Shown: positions 1 through 8,718 of the stretch, in pieces
How the letters are laid out: each line of letters opens with the position of its first letter
Numbering within the stretch: position 1 is the first letter of the stretch
Origin: Haladaptatus litoreus
GTDB lineage: Archaea > Halobacteriota > Halobacteria > Halobacteriales > Haladaptataceae
Length of the DNA: 64,000 nucleotides
Reading direction: 5' to 3'
Assembly: GCF_900156425.1 (NCBI RefSeq)
Contig: NZ_FTNO01000001.1
Coordinates: 434,001-498,000 of the forward strand
Notes under the pieces: generated by a model
Database searches by the model: none
Seen by the model: only the letters and a program-made list of their open reading frames with translations
Told to the model about the DNA's origin: nothing
Translations under genes and position numbers: made by a program

Positions 1-64
1 TTATATCTTTATTTTTCAATTCTATCGGAAGCACTGGCGTCGGACGATTCGGACTCTCGTTCGA

Positions 65-2251
65 CTATTCGTCAATCAAATGCTGAGTACGTTCCATGAG
101 AACGTGATGCGTGTTCCGACAGTCCTCGTCACCGGGTGTCCGTTGCTGGTAGCTCCCGTCGGCGTTCATCTCCCAACACTTCCGGTTGTCGTCCCGCATC
201 ACGTCCAAAATCGTTCGAAGTTCCGACTGTAGTTCCGGACTGGTGACCGGAGCAACCGTTTCGACGCGCTCGTCCAAGTTACGCGTCATCCAATCTGCGG
301 AGCCGATGAAATATCGTGGGTCGCCGTCGTTTTCGAAGTAGTAGATACGCGAATGTTCGAGAAACCGACCGACGATGCTGTAGACGGTCACGGTTTCGCT
401 TATGCCCTCCAATCCGGGGCGAAGTCGGCAGATGTCGCGTATGATGAGGTCGACTTCGACGCCAGCCATCGACGCCCGGTACAGTTCTTCGACCATTTTC
501 GGGTCTTCGAGCGCGTTCATCTTCGCGACGATTTTCGCGTCTCTTCCCTCGCGAGCGAGTTCCGCTTCCGTGCGAATCATTTCCGTGAACCGCTCGCGCA
601 TGTTTCCGGGCGCGATGAGGAGTTTTCGGTACTCCTCGTGGTGCGTGTGGCCGGTGAAGAAGTTGAACAGTTCGGTCAAATCCTGCCCGATTTCCCGATC
701 TGCGGTGAGCAGGCCGAGGTCGGTGTACGTTTTCGCGGTTTCGGAGTGGTAGTTTCCGGTTGCGATGTGCGAGTACAGACGAACGCCGTCGTCCTCTTCG
801 CGGACGACGAGTGCCGTCTTGCTGTGTGTTTTGTAGCCGATAGTTCCATAGGCGACGTGAATCCCCTCCTCTTCGAGGCGCTTGCCCCAATCCAAGTTGT
901 TCTGCTCGTCGAATCGCGCTTTCAGTTCGACCATCACGGCGACCTGCTTGCCGTTTCGCGCCGCTTCGATGAGGCTCTGGACGACTTTCGAGTCGCTCGC
1001 GGTTCGGTAGAGCGAGAGCTTAATCGCCAGCACGTCCGGGTCGGTTGCGGCTTGGTCGAGGAACTGCTGGACGGTTCCGTCGAAGGAGTGGTAGGGAAGG
1101 TGGACGAGTGCGTCCTGTGAACGAATTTCCTCGAACATGTCGTGGTCTTCGGTCGATGTCAACCGCGGATGCGGTTGTGGCGTCCACGAATCGAGTTTCA
1201 ACTCGGGGGAGTCCAACTTGACTAAATCCATGAAATCGCGGAAATCGAGCGGTGCCCGTCGCTCGAACACCTCCCGCTCCTCGATACCGAGTTGTTCAAT
1301 CAGCAGGTTTCGAACCGTCTCGGGCATGTCCGCCTCGACTTCGAGGCGGACGACCGTGGCGAACCGACGCTCGCGAAGCACTTCCTCTATCATGTCGATG
1401 AGATCTTCTGCGACCTCCTCGTTTTTCCCGACTTCCGCGTTCCGGGTGACTCGGAACGTCGAACAATCGACTATCTCGGTGTTCGGAAAGAGCAAGTCGA
1501 GGTTTGCCGCGACGACGTCCTCCAGCAGAACGAAGGTCGAATCGTCTTCGACCTGTATCAGTCGTGGCCGATTGCCAGGAATCTTCACCCGCGAGAAAGT
1601 TGGCTCTTCGTCCTCGTTTTCCCGCGTCAACACCGCGAGCGACAGACTCAGGTTGGAAATGAACGGAAACGGATGGGCCGGGTCGAACGTGAGTGGCGTA
1701 AGCGTCGGCAAAATGGAACCTTGAAAGTATTCCCGTAGCTCCTGCTGTTCCGATGGAGAGCAGTCGTCGTACGAGACGATGTGAATACCAGCATCGGCGA
1801 GCGCATCGTGAATCACGTCGTGGTAACACGCCGACTGCTGGTCGAACATCTCGCGGGCGGTGTCGAGAATCGCGTCCCACTGTTCGGTCGGAGTTCTGCC
1901 GTCCGGCGTCCGCTCGGTCACGTTCGCGGCCATCTGCTGTTTCAGGCCCCCGACGCGCTTGCGGAAGAACTCGTCCATGTTCGTCGTGAAGATGGAGAGG
2001 AACTTTACGCGTTCCAACAGCGGATTTCGCTCGTCGAGTGCCTCGTGCAGCACCCGTTTTTGAAACTCCAGTTGGCTGAGTTCCCGGTTGAGATAGTACT
2101 CCGGGTCGGAGAGGTCAACCTCGGGTTTCGGCTTCGTTTCCTTCTCGTTGTCCGCAGTTCGCTTCTCGTTGTTCGCAGTTCGCTTCTCGTCGTCGCGTTC
2201 CTGTTGACTCTCGCTATGCTCGTCGTCTGTTGGCAAATCGTGCTCTGACAT
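65..2251 (-). CDS. ppk1: Polyphosphate kinase 1
   Basis: Makes inorganic polyphosphate by reversible transfer of the ATP gamma-phosphate through a phosphohistidine. The 728 residues cover the whole PPK1 fold. The N domain begins near residue 52 (YLNRELSQLEFQKRVLHEAL) and is followed by the FFRKRVGG helix. The catalytic histidine is H476 in GYKTHSKTALVVR, followed by the conserved TGNYH and the TYTDLGLLT segment. A second conserved histidine lies in EHSRIYYF in the C-terminal domain. The protein is slightly longer than typical bacterial PPK1 because of a charged N-terminal tail (about residues 1-50) that repeats the heptad EKRTA(D/N)N. The next gene, also on the minus strand, is a phosphatase. 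The family call is firm; whether polyP serves here as phosphate store or stress polymer is inference. Confidence 0.95.
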   Translation of the reverse strand: MSEHDLPTDDEHSESQQERDDEKRTANNEKRTADNEKETKPKPEVDLSDPEYYLNRELSQLEFQKRVLHEALDERNPLLERVKFLSIFTTNMDEFFRKRVGGLKQQMAANVTERTPDGRTPTEQWDAILDTAREMFDQQSACYHDVIHDALADAGIHIVSYDDCSPSEQQELREYFQGSILPTLTPLTFDPAHPFPFISNLSLSLAVLTRENEDEEPTFSRVKIPGNRPRLIQVEDDSTFVLLEDVVAANLDLLFPNTEIVDCSTFRVTRNAEVGKNEEVAEDLIDMIEEVLRERRFATVVRLEVEADMPETVRNLLIEQLGIEEREVFERRAPLDFRDFMDLVKLDSPELKLDSWTPQPHPRLTSTEDHDMFEEIRSQDALVHLPYHSFDGTVQQFLDQAATDPDVLAIKLSLYRTASDSKVVQSLIEAARNGKQVAVMVELKARFDEQNNLDWGKRLEEEGIHVAYGTIGYKTHSKTALVVREEDDGVRLYSHIATGNYHSETAKTYTDLGLLTADREIGQDLTELFNFFTGHTHHEEYRKLLIAPGNMRERFTEMIRTEAELAREGRDAKIVAKMNALEDPKMVEELYRASMAGVEVDLIIRDICRLRPGLEGISETVTVYSIVGRFLEHSRIYYFENDGDPRYFIGSADWMTRNLDERVETVAPVTSPELQSELRTILDVMRDDNRKCWEMNADGSYQQRTPGDEDCRNTHHVLMERTQHLIDE
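2142..2197. repeat. 21-bp tandem repeat in the ppk1 N-terminal coding region
   Basis: Two consecutive 21-bp units (2142-2162 and 2163-2183) differ at one base. A partial third copy (2184-2197) follows. The units encode the heptad EKRTADN/EKRTANN in the charged N-terminal tail of polyphosphate kinase. Because 21 is a multiple of three, copy-number change would keep the reading frame. Confidence 0.85.
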
Positions 2252-2272
2252 GGTTCCTTTGGAAGGGCGAAC

Positions 2273-2962
2273 TCACGAGGAGTGGGGCGTCACGATGGAA
2301 TCGTCGCTTCGTTCCTTTCCCGTGCCGAACGAGGGCTGAACCACGAACTCGTCCCGTCGATAGTCGTAGGCAGTCAACGCTCCGCCGTAGACACAGCCGG
2401 TGTCCAGACCGACTGCTGACTTCCGTTCGACGGGATGGTCGAGTACCGTGTGACCGAAGAACACCCGACGAGATTCGTCGTACTGCTCGAACCAGAACGG
2501 ACGGTCGTAGCTTCCCTCCGGTTGCAGGGAGCGCGTCGTCTGGAGGTCGTCAACCGAGTGCTCTGATAGTGGTTTCCGGGGGTCAACACCGCCGTGAACG
2601 ACGAGTGTGTTCTTCCACGAAATCGCAACCGGGAGGGACGCCACATACTCTCGTTCTGCTGGGCCGAAATCGCAAAGGACAGCGTCTCCGCGGAGCAATT
2701 TTTCTTCGTTGTTCCCTCGAACCGAGAGAAGGTTGTCATTGGCCTGCACCAGTTCGAGGACACCGAGGCTGTCCGGCCCTTTTCGAATCAGGTCGCCGAC
2801 GAACACCACGAGGTCGTCGTCGCTCACGGCGAGCGTTTCGAGAAGCGATTCGAGTTCGGTCAAACAGCCGTGAACGTCGCCGACGACGTAGATGTCCTCC
2901 CACTCGTCAGCGTCGATGCGTCGGTGTGACACCCCATCGGCAAATGTCGGATTCGAATCCAT
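2273..2962 (-). CDS. ApaH/PPP-type metallophosphoesterase
   Basis: A 229-residue calcineurin-like phosphatase of the PPP/ApaH superfamily. The metal-site motifs appear in order: GDVHG (28-32), GDLIRKGPDS (56-65) and GNNE (83-86), then later histidines in VVHGG and FFGHTV. Relatives hydrolyse diadenosine tetraphosphate or act as protein phosphatases; the sequence does not say which. It lies downstream of proS on the same strand and 21 bp before ppk1, so a shared transcript with ppk1 is likely. The start at 2962 gives the expected short N-terminal lead before the GDVHG strand. Confidence 0.85.
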   Translation of the reverse strand: MDSNPTFADGVSHRRIDADEWEDIYVVGDVHGCLTELESLLETLAVSDDDLVVFVGDLIRKGPDSLGVLELVQANDNLLSVRGNNEEKLLRGDAVLCDFGPAEREYVASLPVAISWKNTLVVHGGVDPRKPLSEHSVDDLQTTRSLQPEGSYDRPFWFEQYDESRRVFFGHTVLDHPVERKSAVGLDTGCVYGGALTAYDYRRDEFVVQPSFGTGKERSDDSIVTPHSS

Positions 2963-3027
2963 TGTTCGTCCTGAAGCCGTCTATCGCGGGATACGCGGCT
3001 TCGTTGGTGCAGGAAAGTCGGGGAGTG

Positions 3028-3046
3028 CTATAAAATATTTATAATT
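3028..3046 (-). promoter_or_regulatory. AT-rich candidate promoter for the phosphatase-ppk1 pair
   Basis: The block around 3030-3046 (tataaaatatttataat on the + strand) reads as a TATA-like element on the minus strand, about 70-80 nt before the phosphatase start. If used, it would give a short leader rather than a leaderless mRNA. Confidence 0.4.
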
Positions 3047-3124
3047 TCTGTCAGTATTGCAGGTGAGTGATATAGAGACGAACATATCCGAAATATCGGC
3101 ACACAGCTATTCACTTCGGTGTGA

Positions 3125-3147
3125 CACGGTAAAAGAAGAAATTCGGC
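3125..3147 (-). terminator. Oligo-T terminator after proS
   Basis: Immediately after the proS stop codon the minus strand reads a T-rich run (tttcttctttta). Oligo-T tracts at 3' ends are the usual intrinsic signal for archaeal RNA polymerase and for aCPSF1/FttA-dependent termination. No hairpin is needed or seen. Confidence 0.5.
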
Positions 3148-4602
3148 TTAGTACGATTTGGCGAAGTACGCCGTCTCCTCGGCCTCGTCGCCACACATCG
3201 CACACTCGTCGCCGCACGGTTCCTCGTCGCGGTCGAGGGGTACCATCACGATTTCCGCCGAAATCGGCTCCTTGATTTCCTCTTCACACGCTTCGTCGCC
3301 ACACCACGGCGCTTTCACGTAGCCGCCGTGCTGGCCAATGGTACCGAGGATTTCATCGCGCGAATCCGCCTCGCGGACGTTGTTTTCGAGGGTATCTGCC
3401 GCCGCCTCGTACATCTTGTCGTACACGACATCGAAGTGGTCTTCCATCGCGTCGGCGATTCCGGCGCGGTCTTCCACGACCGATTCGCCGTCGGGTCGAT
3501 GGACGACGGTGATTTCGTCGTCTTCGACCTCGTGCGGGCCGATTTCGAATCTGACGGGGACGCCTTTCAGTTCCCACTCATTGAATTTGAAACCAGGGTT
3601 GCGCTCGTCGCGGTCGTCCAGTTCGACGCGAACGCCCTCGGCTTCGAGGTCGTTCGCGATGCCCTCGGCGTAGGAAAGAACCTCTTCGCGGTTCTCCTCC
3701 TGCCAAATCGGAACGATGACGACCTGTTCGGGGGCGAGTTCGGGTGGGCAGACGAATCCCTGTTCGTCGCTGTGAGTCATGATGAGCGCGCCGATTGCAC
3801 GCCACGAGAGGCCCCACGAAGTCGTATGTGCCGGGCGCTCGTCCTCGTTCTCGTCGGTGAAAAAGAGGTCGTAGGCCTCCGCGAAGCCCTGCCCGAGATA
3901 GTGGCTCGTGCCACCCTGTACCGATTTTCCGTCGGGCATCAGTGCCTCGACAGTGGTCGTCGTGTGCGCGCCGGGGAACTTGTCGTGTTCCGGTTTTCGG
4001 CCGCGCATGACCGGAATGCCCAGCACGTCCTCGTACAGTCGTTCGTACTGCGAGAGGCGAGTCATCGTCTCGTCCCACGCCTCGTCCTCGGTTTCGTGAG
4101 CGGTGTGGCCCTCCTGCCAGAGGAACTCCTTGGTTCGGAAGAACGGCTTCGTGTCGGTCGCTTCCCACCGAATCACGCTACACCACTGGTTGAGTCGCAG
4201 GGGTAGGTCGCGGTGGCTTCGCACCCACTGGCTCATGAACGGCGTGATGATGCTCTCGCTCGTCGGACGGAAGGCGAGTCGCTCTTCCAGTTCGTCGTGC
4301 CCGCCGTGGGTGACCCACGCAACTTCCGGGTCGAAGCCTTCCACGATGTCGCTTTCCCGTTCGAGATAGCTTTCGGGGATGAGCGCGGGGAAGTAGGCGT
4401 TCTGTGCGCCTGTGTCTTTGAACCACGAATCGAGATGATTTTGCAGGCCCTCCCAGAGGGCGTAGCCGCGTGGACGCGTGACGATGAATCCGCCCATGGG
4501 GGCGTAATCCGCGAGTCCTGCCTTCAGAACCACTTCGGCGTACCAGTCGCCGGGGCTGTGGGATTTCGACTCGGTGATACCGAGTTCCTGGTCGTTGCTC
4601 AT
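3148..4602 (-). CDS. proS: Prolyl-tRNA synthetase (archaeal/eukaryal type)
   Basis: Charges tRNA-Pro in the cytoplasm. The 484-residue length and the absence of an editing insertion fit the archaeal/eukaryotic-type ProRS. Visible class II landmarks are the N-terminal active-site region GGFIVTRPRGYALWE, the catalytic-core segment RWEATDTKPFFRTKEFLWQEGHTAH, and the anticodon-binding domain beginning near EQVVIVPIW. The C-terminal zinc-type domain has paired cysteines (CGDEAC and CGDECAMCGDE) and ends in a terminal tyrosine, as is typical. It is followed by an oligo-T stretch and looks monocistronic. Confidence 0.97.
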   Translation of the reverse strand: MSNDQELGITESKSHSPGDWYAEVVLKAGLADYAPMGGFIVTRPRGYALWEGLQNHLDSWFKDTGAQNAYFPALIPESYLERESDIVEGFDPEVAWVTHGGHDELEERLAFRPTSESIITPFMSQWVRSHRDLPLRLNQWCSVIRWEATDTKPFFRTKEFLWQEGHTAHETEDEAWDETMTRLSQYERLYEDVLGIPVMRGRKPEHDKFPGAHTTTTVEALMPDGKSVQGGTSHYLGQGFAEAYDLFFTDENEDERPAHTTSWGLSWRAIGALIMTHSDEQGFVCPPELAPEQVVIVPIWQEENREEVLSYAEGIANDLEAEGVRVELDDRDERNPGFKFNEWELKGVPVRFEIGPHEVEDDEITVVHRPDGESVVEDRAGIADAMEDHFDVVYDKMYEAAADTLENNVREADSRDEILGTIGQHGGYVKAPWCGDEACEEEIKEPISAEIVMVPLDRDEEPCGDECAMCGDEAEETAYFAKSY

Positions 4603-4686
4603 ACTCGGAGGTCAGCCACGAGAATAATAAACCCGCGGTGTTCGTCGCTCGTCGATTCTTCGCGGTTTTCGACCGGTCAATCGTCA

Positions 4687-4793
4687 ATGGCGCGCGAGTA
4701 ACGCGCGAGGGACGACTGAGCGACACAAGAGCGAAGAAGTCGGCTGGGTGAGAATGTGGCGCGGTTTGATTGGAGTCGGAAATAGCTAGCGCC
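4687..4793 (+). repeat. Intergenic repeat element, copy R1
   Basis: A GC-rich gene-free element that opens with atggcgcgcgag and ends with a tail reading gcggtttgattggagtcgg then tagctagcgcc. The same head (atggcgcgcg), the middle (gcgagggatgac/cgactgagcgaa) and tail (gcggtt, attggagtcg, ctagcg) recur at 13131-13332, so it appears to be a dispersed haloarchaeal intergenic repeat. No coding potential was recognised. Confidence 0.55.
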
Positions 4794-4826
4794 AAAGTGG
4801 TAAACGGTGAACAACGACGAAAACCC

Positions 4827-5288
4827 TCAAAAGTCCACGCCGGTCACCAACTCGTGCTCCACCATCTGTTCGCCCTCGGAATCGAATTGGAAACAACCTG
4901 AAAACGTCACGCCGGAAAAGAGGTGCGGCATCCAAAGGCGGTCGTCCTCCCACATCTCGTCGTAGGGGACGTTTTTGAAGTCGAACCATCGCGGGTCGGC
5001 TTCCGGCGTCTCCTGTGGCACCCCAGAAAACTCCTCGGCGCGGAAGACGTGGACGAACATCTTCGGCTCGTTTCCGAACACGAACTCGAACTCGCCGACT
5101 TTGGTCGGGGCGGCCACCGTCACGTGAATCTCCTCTTCGACCTCCCGAATGACCGTTTCTTGGGGTGTTTCTCCATCCTCAATCTTCCCACCGGGCCCGA
5201 CGTATTTCCCCTCGCCGAGGCCGCGTTTCTTGCGGATGAGCAGGACGCGCTCGTTCCGGATAGGATAGCAGAGTGTCGCGGGTTGCAT
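4827..5288 (-). CDS. NUDIX hydrolase (MTH1/8-oxo-dGTPase-like)
   Basis: A 153-residue NUDIX phosphohydrolase. The Nudix box spans about residues 33-56 (GGKIEDGETPQET, then REVEEEI); the usual final glycine of the motif is histidine. The N-terminal strand LCYPIRNERVLLIRKKRGLGEGKYVGPGGK resembles oxidised purine nucleotide hydrolases (MutT/MTH1 type), so cleaning of the dNTP pool is a reasonable guess. Substrate is not proven. It is followed by repeat R1 and then proS on the same strand. Confidence 0.85.
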   Translation of the reverse strand: MQPATLCYPIRNERVLLIRKKRGLGEGKYVGPGGKIEDGETPQETVIREVEEEIHVTVAAPTKVGEFEFVFGNEPKMFVHVFRAEEFSGVPQETPEADPRWFDFKNVPYDEMWEDDRLWMPHLFSGVTFSGCFQFDSEGEQMVEHELVTGVDF

Positions 5289-5390
5289 ATCGATATGCTT
5301 CCGTGTATTTCGTATCAGCGTTCCGATGTTGGTGACGGTGCACGCAGCTTTGAGACAAGATTTTTATGGTTAGTCTGGCAACAAATACGT

Positions 5391-5789
5391 ATGAAAGCGC
5401 CGACCATCTCGGCACCGACCGGCGGAATGGGTCGCCGAGGACTCAGAGTGCTCGGAGTGTTCATCCTCCTCCTCAATCTCGCCTTACTGTTCGTCTTTGG
5501 CTTCGACGTGCTAACCGACCCGAGTCGGTTCGTACAGGTCGCTCTCGGCGTCCTCGGCGGTCTACTTCTCATCGGTGCGACCGTTGACCTTCCGTGGAAC
5601 GTCGAGCCACACCGACTGGCGGGCGTTGGCTACCTCTGTCTCGCGTCGTCGTACCTGTTCGCCAACGTTCCCGCCTTCGACGGAATTGGGTGGGTCGCCA
5701 TCACGGTCATCGGCGCGCTCTCGATTGGATTCATTGGGTTCGACATCGCGCGCGACGGGCGTCACTTCAACATTGACCTCGACGCCTGA
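5391..5789 (+). CDS. Small haloarchaeal four-helix membrane protein
   Basis: A 132-residue protein with about four predicted transmembrane helices (LRVLGVFILLLNLALLFVF, FVQVALGVLGGLLLIGATV, LAGVGYLCLASSYLFA, WVAITVIGALSIGFIGFDI). I do not recognise a characterised family. The ATG at 5391 is preferred because a TATA-like tttttatgg sits about 25-30 nt upstream, the spacing of a leaderless transcript; the frame is open further upstream but runs through the antisense of the NUDIX gene. Confidence 0.75.
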   Translation: MKAPTISAPTGGMGRRGLRVLGVFILLLNLALLFVFGFDVLTDPSRFVQVALGVLGGLLLIGATVDLPWNVEPHRLAGVGYLCLASSYLFANVPAFDGIGWVAITVIGALSIGFIGFDIARDGRHFNIDLDA

Positions 5790-5804
5790 TTCCGTTTGTG
5801 TAAC

Positions 5805-6287
5805 TCACTCCACCGAAAACGGACTTTCCGATTCCGTCCACTTCCACCCCGGCAGTCGCGTCTGAAATCCGGCGGCGAGTGCGGCCTCCAAATCGTCCAC
5901 CCCTGCCGCCTTGTCGTCCTCGTGGTGCAGTACGTCCGTGTAGTGGAAGGTCGCCTCGCCGAGCAGTCGAAGCGGTTGATTGCCCGCAATCATTCCGGCG
6001 AGTTCCCGGCCGAGGAGTTCGTCAACGACGAATCCGGGGTAGTCGCCGTCCACGTCCAACTCGCGAAGAATGGCGACCAGTCCGGCGACGTTCACCGCGA
6101 GGTCGCCGTCGGCGAACACGGCGTCCACTTCGGTTCGGTACTCCGATTCCGTGATTTCTGCAACTGTCGTCTCGAAGGCGTCACCGAGTTCGGCGCGGAC
6201 GCGGTTGATGAGCGCAACGACTTCGGTTCGGTCGCGCACCCATTCGTGTTCGGCGGCGACGCGGGAGGGGGAGAGATGCATGAGCAC
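5805..6287 (-). CDS. Haloarchaeal conserved hypothetical protein
   Basis: A soluble acidic protein of 158-160 residues with no signal peptide or membrane segment. It is mainly helical with segments such as VALINRVRAELGDAFETTVAEI and a C-terminal PGWKWTESESPFSVE. I do not recognise a family. An alternative start is the second methionine (6281). It converges on the membrane-protein gene at 5391-5789 with a 15-bp gap. Confidence 0.7.
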   Translation of the reverse strand: MLMHLSPSRVAAEHEWVRDRTEVVALINRVRAELGDAFETTVAEITESEYRTEVDAVFADGDLAVNVAGLVAILRELDVDGDYPGFVVDELLGRELAGMIAGNQPLRLLGEATFHYTDVLHHEDDKAAGVDDLEAALAAGFQTRLPGWKWTESESPFSVE

Positions 6288-6648
6288 ATCTTGTCGAGAA
6301 CCGGTTTAGTTGTACCGTCGGATGTGTAATTTTCCTTCGAGCGGACTGCTATGGCGGTGATGTGACGAGTTCGCGAATATTGAGAAGGCTTTTATAACCT
6401 CGCGATTTACTATGTGATAAGCGGGTTTTCCTGTGTCCCCCATGAGCAGTTGGCTTTCGGAGGCCGGGACCACACTATGCGCATCAGTGCGCGACATTAC
6501 AATCCCGCAAAAAATAAGCGAGACAATCTATGCTGTGCTGTCTAAGTCGTAGTGATTACGGTGTTCGAACACACCATTTGCGACATCATTCGAGACATCG
6601 GACAACCAGCATTTGCTCTCTCGACGGACGAAGCAGACTGTTTTCACC
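6288..6648. other. Gene-poor 361-bp region upstream of aCPSF1
   Basis: No convincing conserved gene. On the + strand a good TATA box (cttttataac, 6389-6398) predicts transcription from about 6420, well upstream of the aCPSF1 start. The predicted RNA could be a long 5' leader of aCPSF1 mRNA, a separate small RNA, or the message of the 36-codon ORF listed separately. A small hairpin (gcgcatcagtgcgc) lies near 6480-6493. Confidence 0.4.
6442..6552 (+). CDS. Possible 36-residue small ORF
   Basis: ATG at 6442 opens a 36-codon frame (starting MSSWLSEAGTTLCASVRD) ending at TAG 6550-6552. It lies about 45 nt after a TATA box and has no obvious Shine-Dalgarno sequence. The composition is not strongly acidic, unlike its neighbours, and I recognise no homologue. 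It may simply be leader sequence of the aCPSF1 transcript. Confidence 0.22.
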   Translation: MSSWLSEAGTTLCASVRDITIPQKISETIYAVLSKS

Positions 6649-8565
6649 ATGAGTAAAGTAGAGCAACAACTCGAAGACCTCAAAGCAACGATTACGAGCG
6701 AACTGCCGAGCGACATTTCGGTGTCTGACGTCAAATACGAAGGCCCGGAACTCGTCGTCTACACGCGCGACCCAAAGAAGTTCGCGCAGAACGGCGACCT
6801 GATTCGAAAACTGGCGAGTCAACTTCGAAAGCGAATCACGGTTCGTCCCGACCCAGATGTCCTCTCGCGGCCGGATAGGGCGCGAAAGGACATCCTCGAA
6901 GTCATTCCGGACGAAGCGGGCGTTACCGACCTCGATTTCCACGTCGATACCGGGGAAGTCGTCATCGAAGCCGAAAAGCCCGGAATGGTTATCGGCAAGC
7001 ACGGGAGTACGCTCCGACAGATTACGCAGGAAGTCGGCTGGACGCCGGAAGTCGTTCGCACGCCGCCAATCGAATCTTCGACGGTGTCGAACGTTCGGAA
7101 CTTCTTGAAACAGGAACGCGAAGACAGACGCGATATTTTAGAAAAGGTCGGTCGGCAGATTCACCGTGAGGAGATGAGCAACGAAGAGTGGGTTCGCATC
7201 ACCACACTCGGCTGTTGCCGCGAAGTCGGTCGCGCGAGTTTCATCCTCGCAACACCGGAAACCCGGATTCTCATCGACTGCGGCGACAAACCCGGTTCCG
7301 AGGACGTGCCGTACCTCCAAGTGGAGGAGGCGCTCGGCGCGGGCGCGAGCACAATCGACGCAGTGGTGCTGACCCACGCTCACTTAGACCACAGCGCGCT
7401 CGTTCCGTTGCTGTTCAAATACGGTTACGACGGCCCGATTTACACGACGGAACCGAGCAGGGATTTGATGGGACTGCTCCAACTGGACTACCTCGACGTG
7501 GCCGCGAAGGAAGGCCGCGTCCCACCATACGAGAGCGAGATGGTACGAGAAGCGATCAAACACACCATTCCGCTCGAATACGGCGACGTAACCGACATCG
7601 CGCCCGACGTGAAACTCACGTTCCACAACGCAGGGCACATCCTCGGTTCTTCCGTCTCTCACTTCCACATCGGCGACGGCCTCTACAACGTCGCATTCTC
7701 GGGCGACATTCACTACGAGGACACCCGCCTGTTCAACGGCGCAGTCAACGACTTCCCACGCGTTGAAACGCTGGTTCTCGAATCCACCTACGGCGGTCGA
7801 AACGACTACCAGACCGACCAAGCCGACTCGGAGGAGCGACTCAAAGAGGTCATCAACGAAACGTATGACAAGGGTGGCAAAGTCGTCATCCCAGCATTCG
7901 CCGTGGGTCGCTCACAGGAGATGATGCTCGTCATCGAAGAGGCGATGCGAAACGGCGACATTCCGACTATGCCGGTTCACCTCGACGGGATGATTTGGGA
8001 AGCGACGGCTATCCACACTACGTACCCCGAATACCTTCGTGACGACCTCAGGGATAGAATCTTCCACGACGACGAGAATCCGTTCCTCGCGCCGCAGTTC
8101 AACCACATCGACGGCGGCGAGGACGAACGACAGGACGTCGCCGACGGCGACCCGGCCATCATCCTCTCGACTTCAGGGATGGTCACCGGTGGCCCAATCA
8201 TGTCGTGGCTCGAACACCTCGGCGGCGACCCGGACAACACGATGGTCTTCGTCGGCTATCAGGCGCAGGGAACGCTCGGACGACGCATCCAGACCGGATG
8301 GGACGAGATTCCGCTCAACGGACGCGGCAATCGGAGCAAGACGCTCAGCCTGAAAATGGACGTAGAGACGGTGGACGGGTTCTCCGGCCACGCAGACCGT
8401 GCCGGACTGATGAACTTCGTCAAAACGATGAACCCGCGTCCCGAGAAGGTGCTCTGTGTTCACGGTGACGAGAGTTCGACCCAAGACCTCTCTTCGTCGC
8501 TCTACCACGAGTTCAACATCCGAACCTTCGCGCCGAAGAATTTGGAAACGTTCCGCTTCAAGTGA
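6649..8565 (+). CDS. fttA: KH-domain beta-CASP ribonuclease aCPSF1 (transcription termination factor FttA)
   Basis: Archaeal homologue of eukaryotic CPSF73, known as the archaeal termination and 3'-end-processing endoribonuclease. The 638 residues read in order: a tandem KH region (about 1-150, KH loop GMVIGKHGS at 112-120), a metallo-beta-lactamase core with HAHLDH (243-248) and GDIHYEDT, the beta-CASP insertion, and C-terminal motifs STSGMVTGGP and SGHADRAGL. I chose ATG 6649 because an in-frame TTG upstream would add 12 unconserved residues. It acts on U-rich 3' ends of nascent RNAs, in keeping with the T-rich tracts seen after several genes here. Confidence 0.96.
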   Translation: MSKVEQQLEDLKATITSELPSDISVSDVKYEGPELVVYTRDPKKFAQNGDLIRKLASQLRKRITVRPDPDVLSRPDRARKDILEVIPDEAGVTDLDFHVDTGEVVIEAEKPGMVIGKHGSTLRQITQEVGWTPEVVRTPPIESSTVSNVRNFLKQEREDRRDILEKVGRQIHREEMSNEEWVRITTLGCCREVGRASFILATPETRILIDCGDKPGSEDVPYLQVEEALGAGASTIDAVVLTHAHLDHSALVPLLFKYGYDGPIYTTEPSRDLMGLLQLDYLDVAAKEGRVPPYESEMVREAIKHTIPLEYGDVTDIAPDVKLTFHNAGHILGSSVSHFHIGDGLYNVAFSGDIHYEDTRLFNGAVNDFPRVETLVLESTYGGRNDYQTDQADSEERLKEVINETYDKGGKVVIPAFAVGRSQEMMLVIEEAMRNGDIPTMPVHLDGMIWEATAIHTTYPEYLRDDLRDRIFHDDENPFLAPQFNHIDGGEDERQDVADGDPAIILSTSGMVTGGPIMSWLEHLGGDPDNTMVFVGYQAQGTLGRRIQTGWDEIPLNGRGNRSKTLSLKMDVETVDGFSGHADRAGLMNFVKTMNPRPEKVLCVHGDESSTQDLSSSLYHEFNIRTFAPKNLETFRFK

Positions 8566-8718
8566 GCGCGCTCGCTCGGCGCTGACGCGCCTCGCTCGCC
8601 TGTTTCATATCTATGAAGAGGGAGGCCGTTTCCACTGCTTCAATCCGTCTTTTGTAGGAAGTCACAAGAGAGTCAAGCGAGTTAATTTCGGTTAACTTAT
8701 CTGTTTTGTGTTGTTCGA

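Noticed and set aside
1133-1142. ACATGT-type sequences elsewhere (for example near 1135, 19758, 51257 and 58113)
   Set aside because: These lie in coding sequence, lack the AACATGTT core and are not at promoter distance, so they are background.
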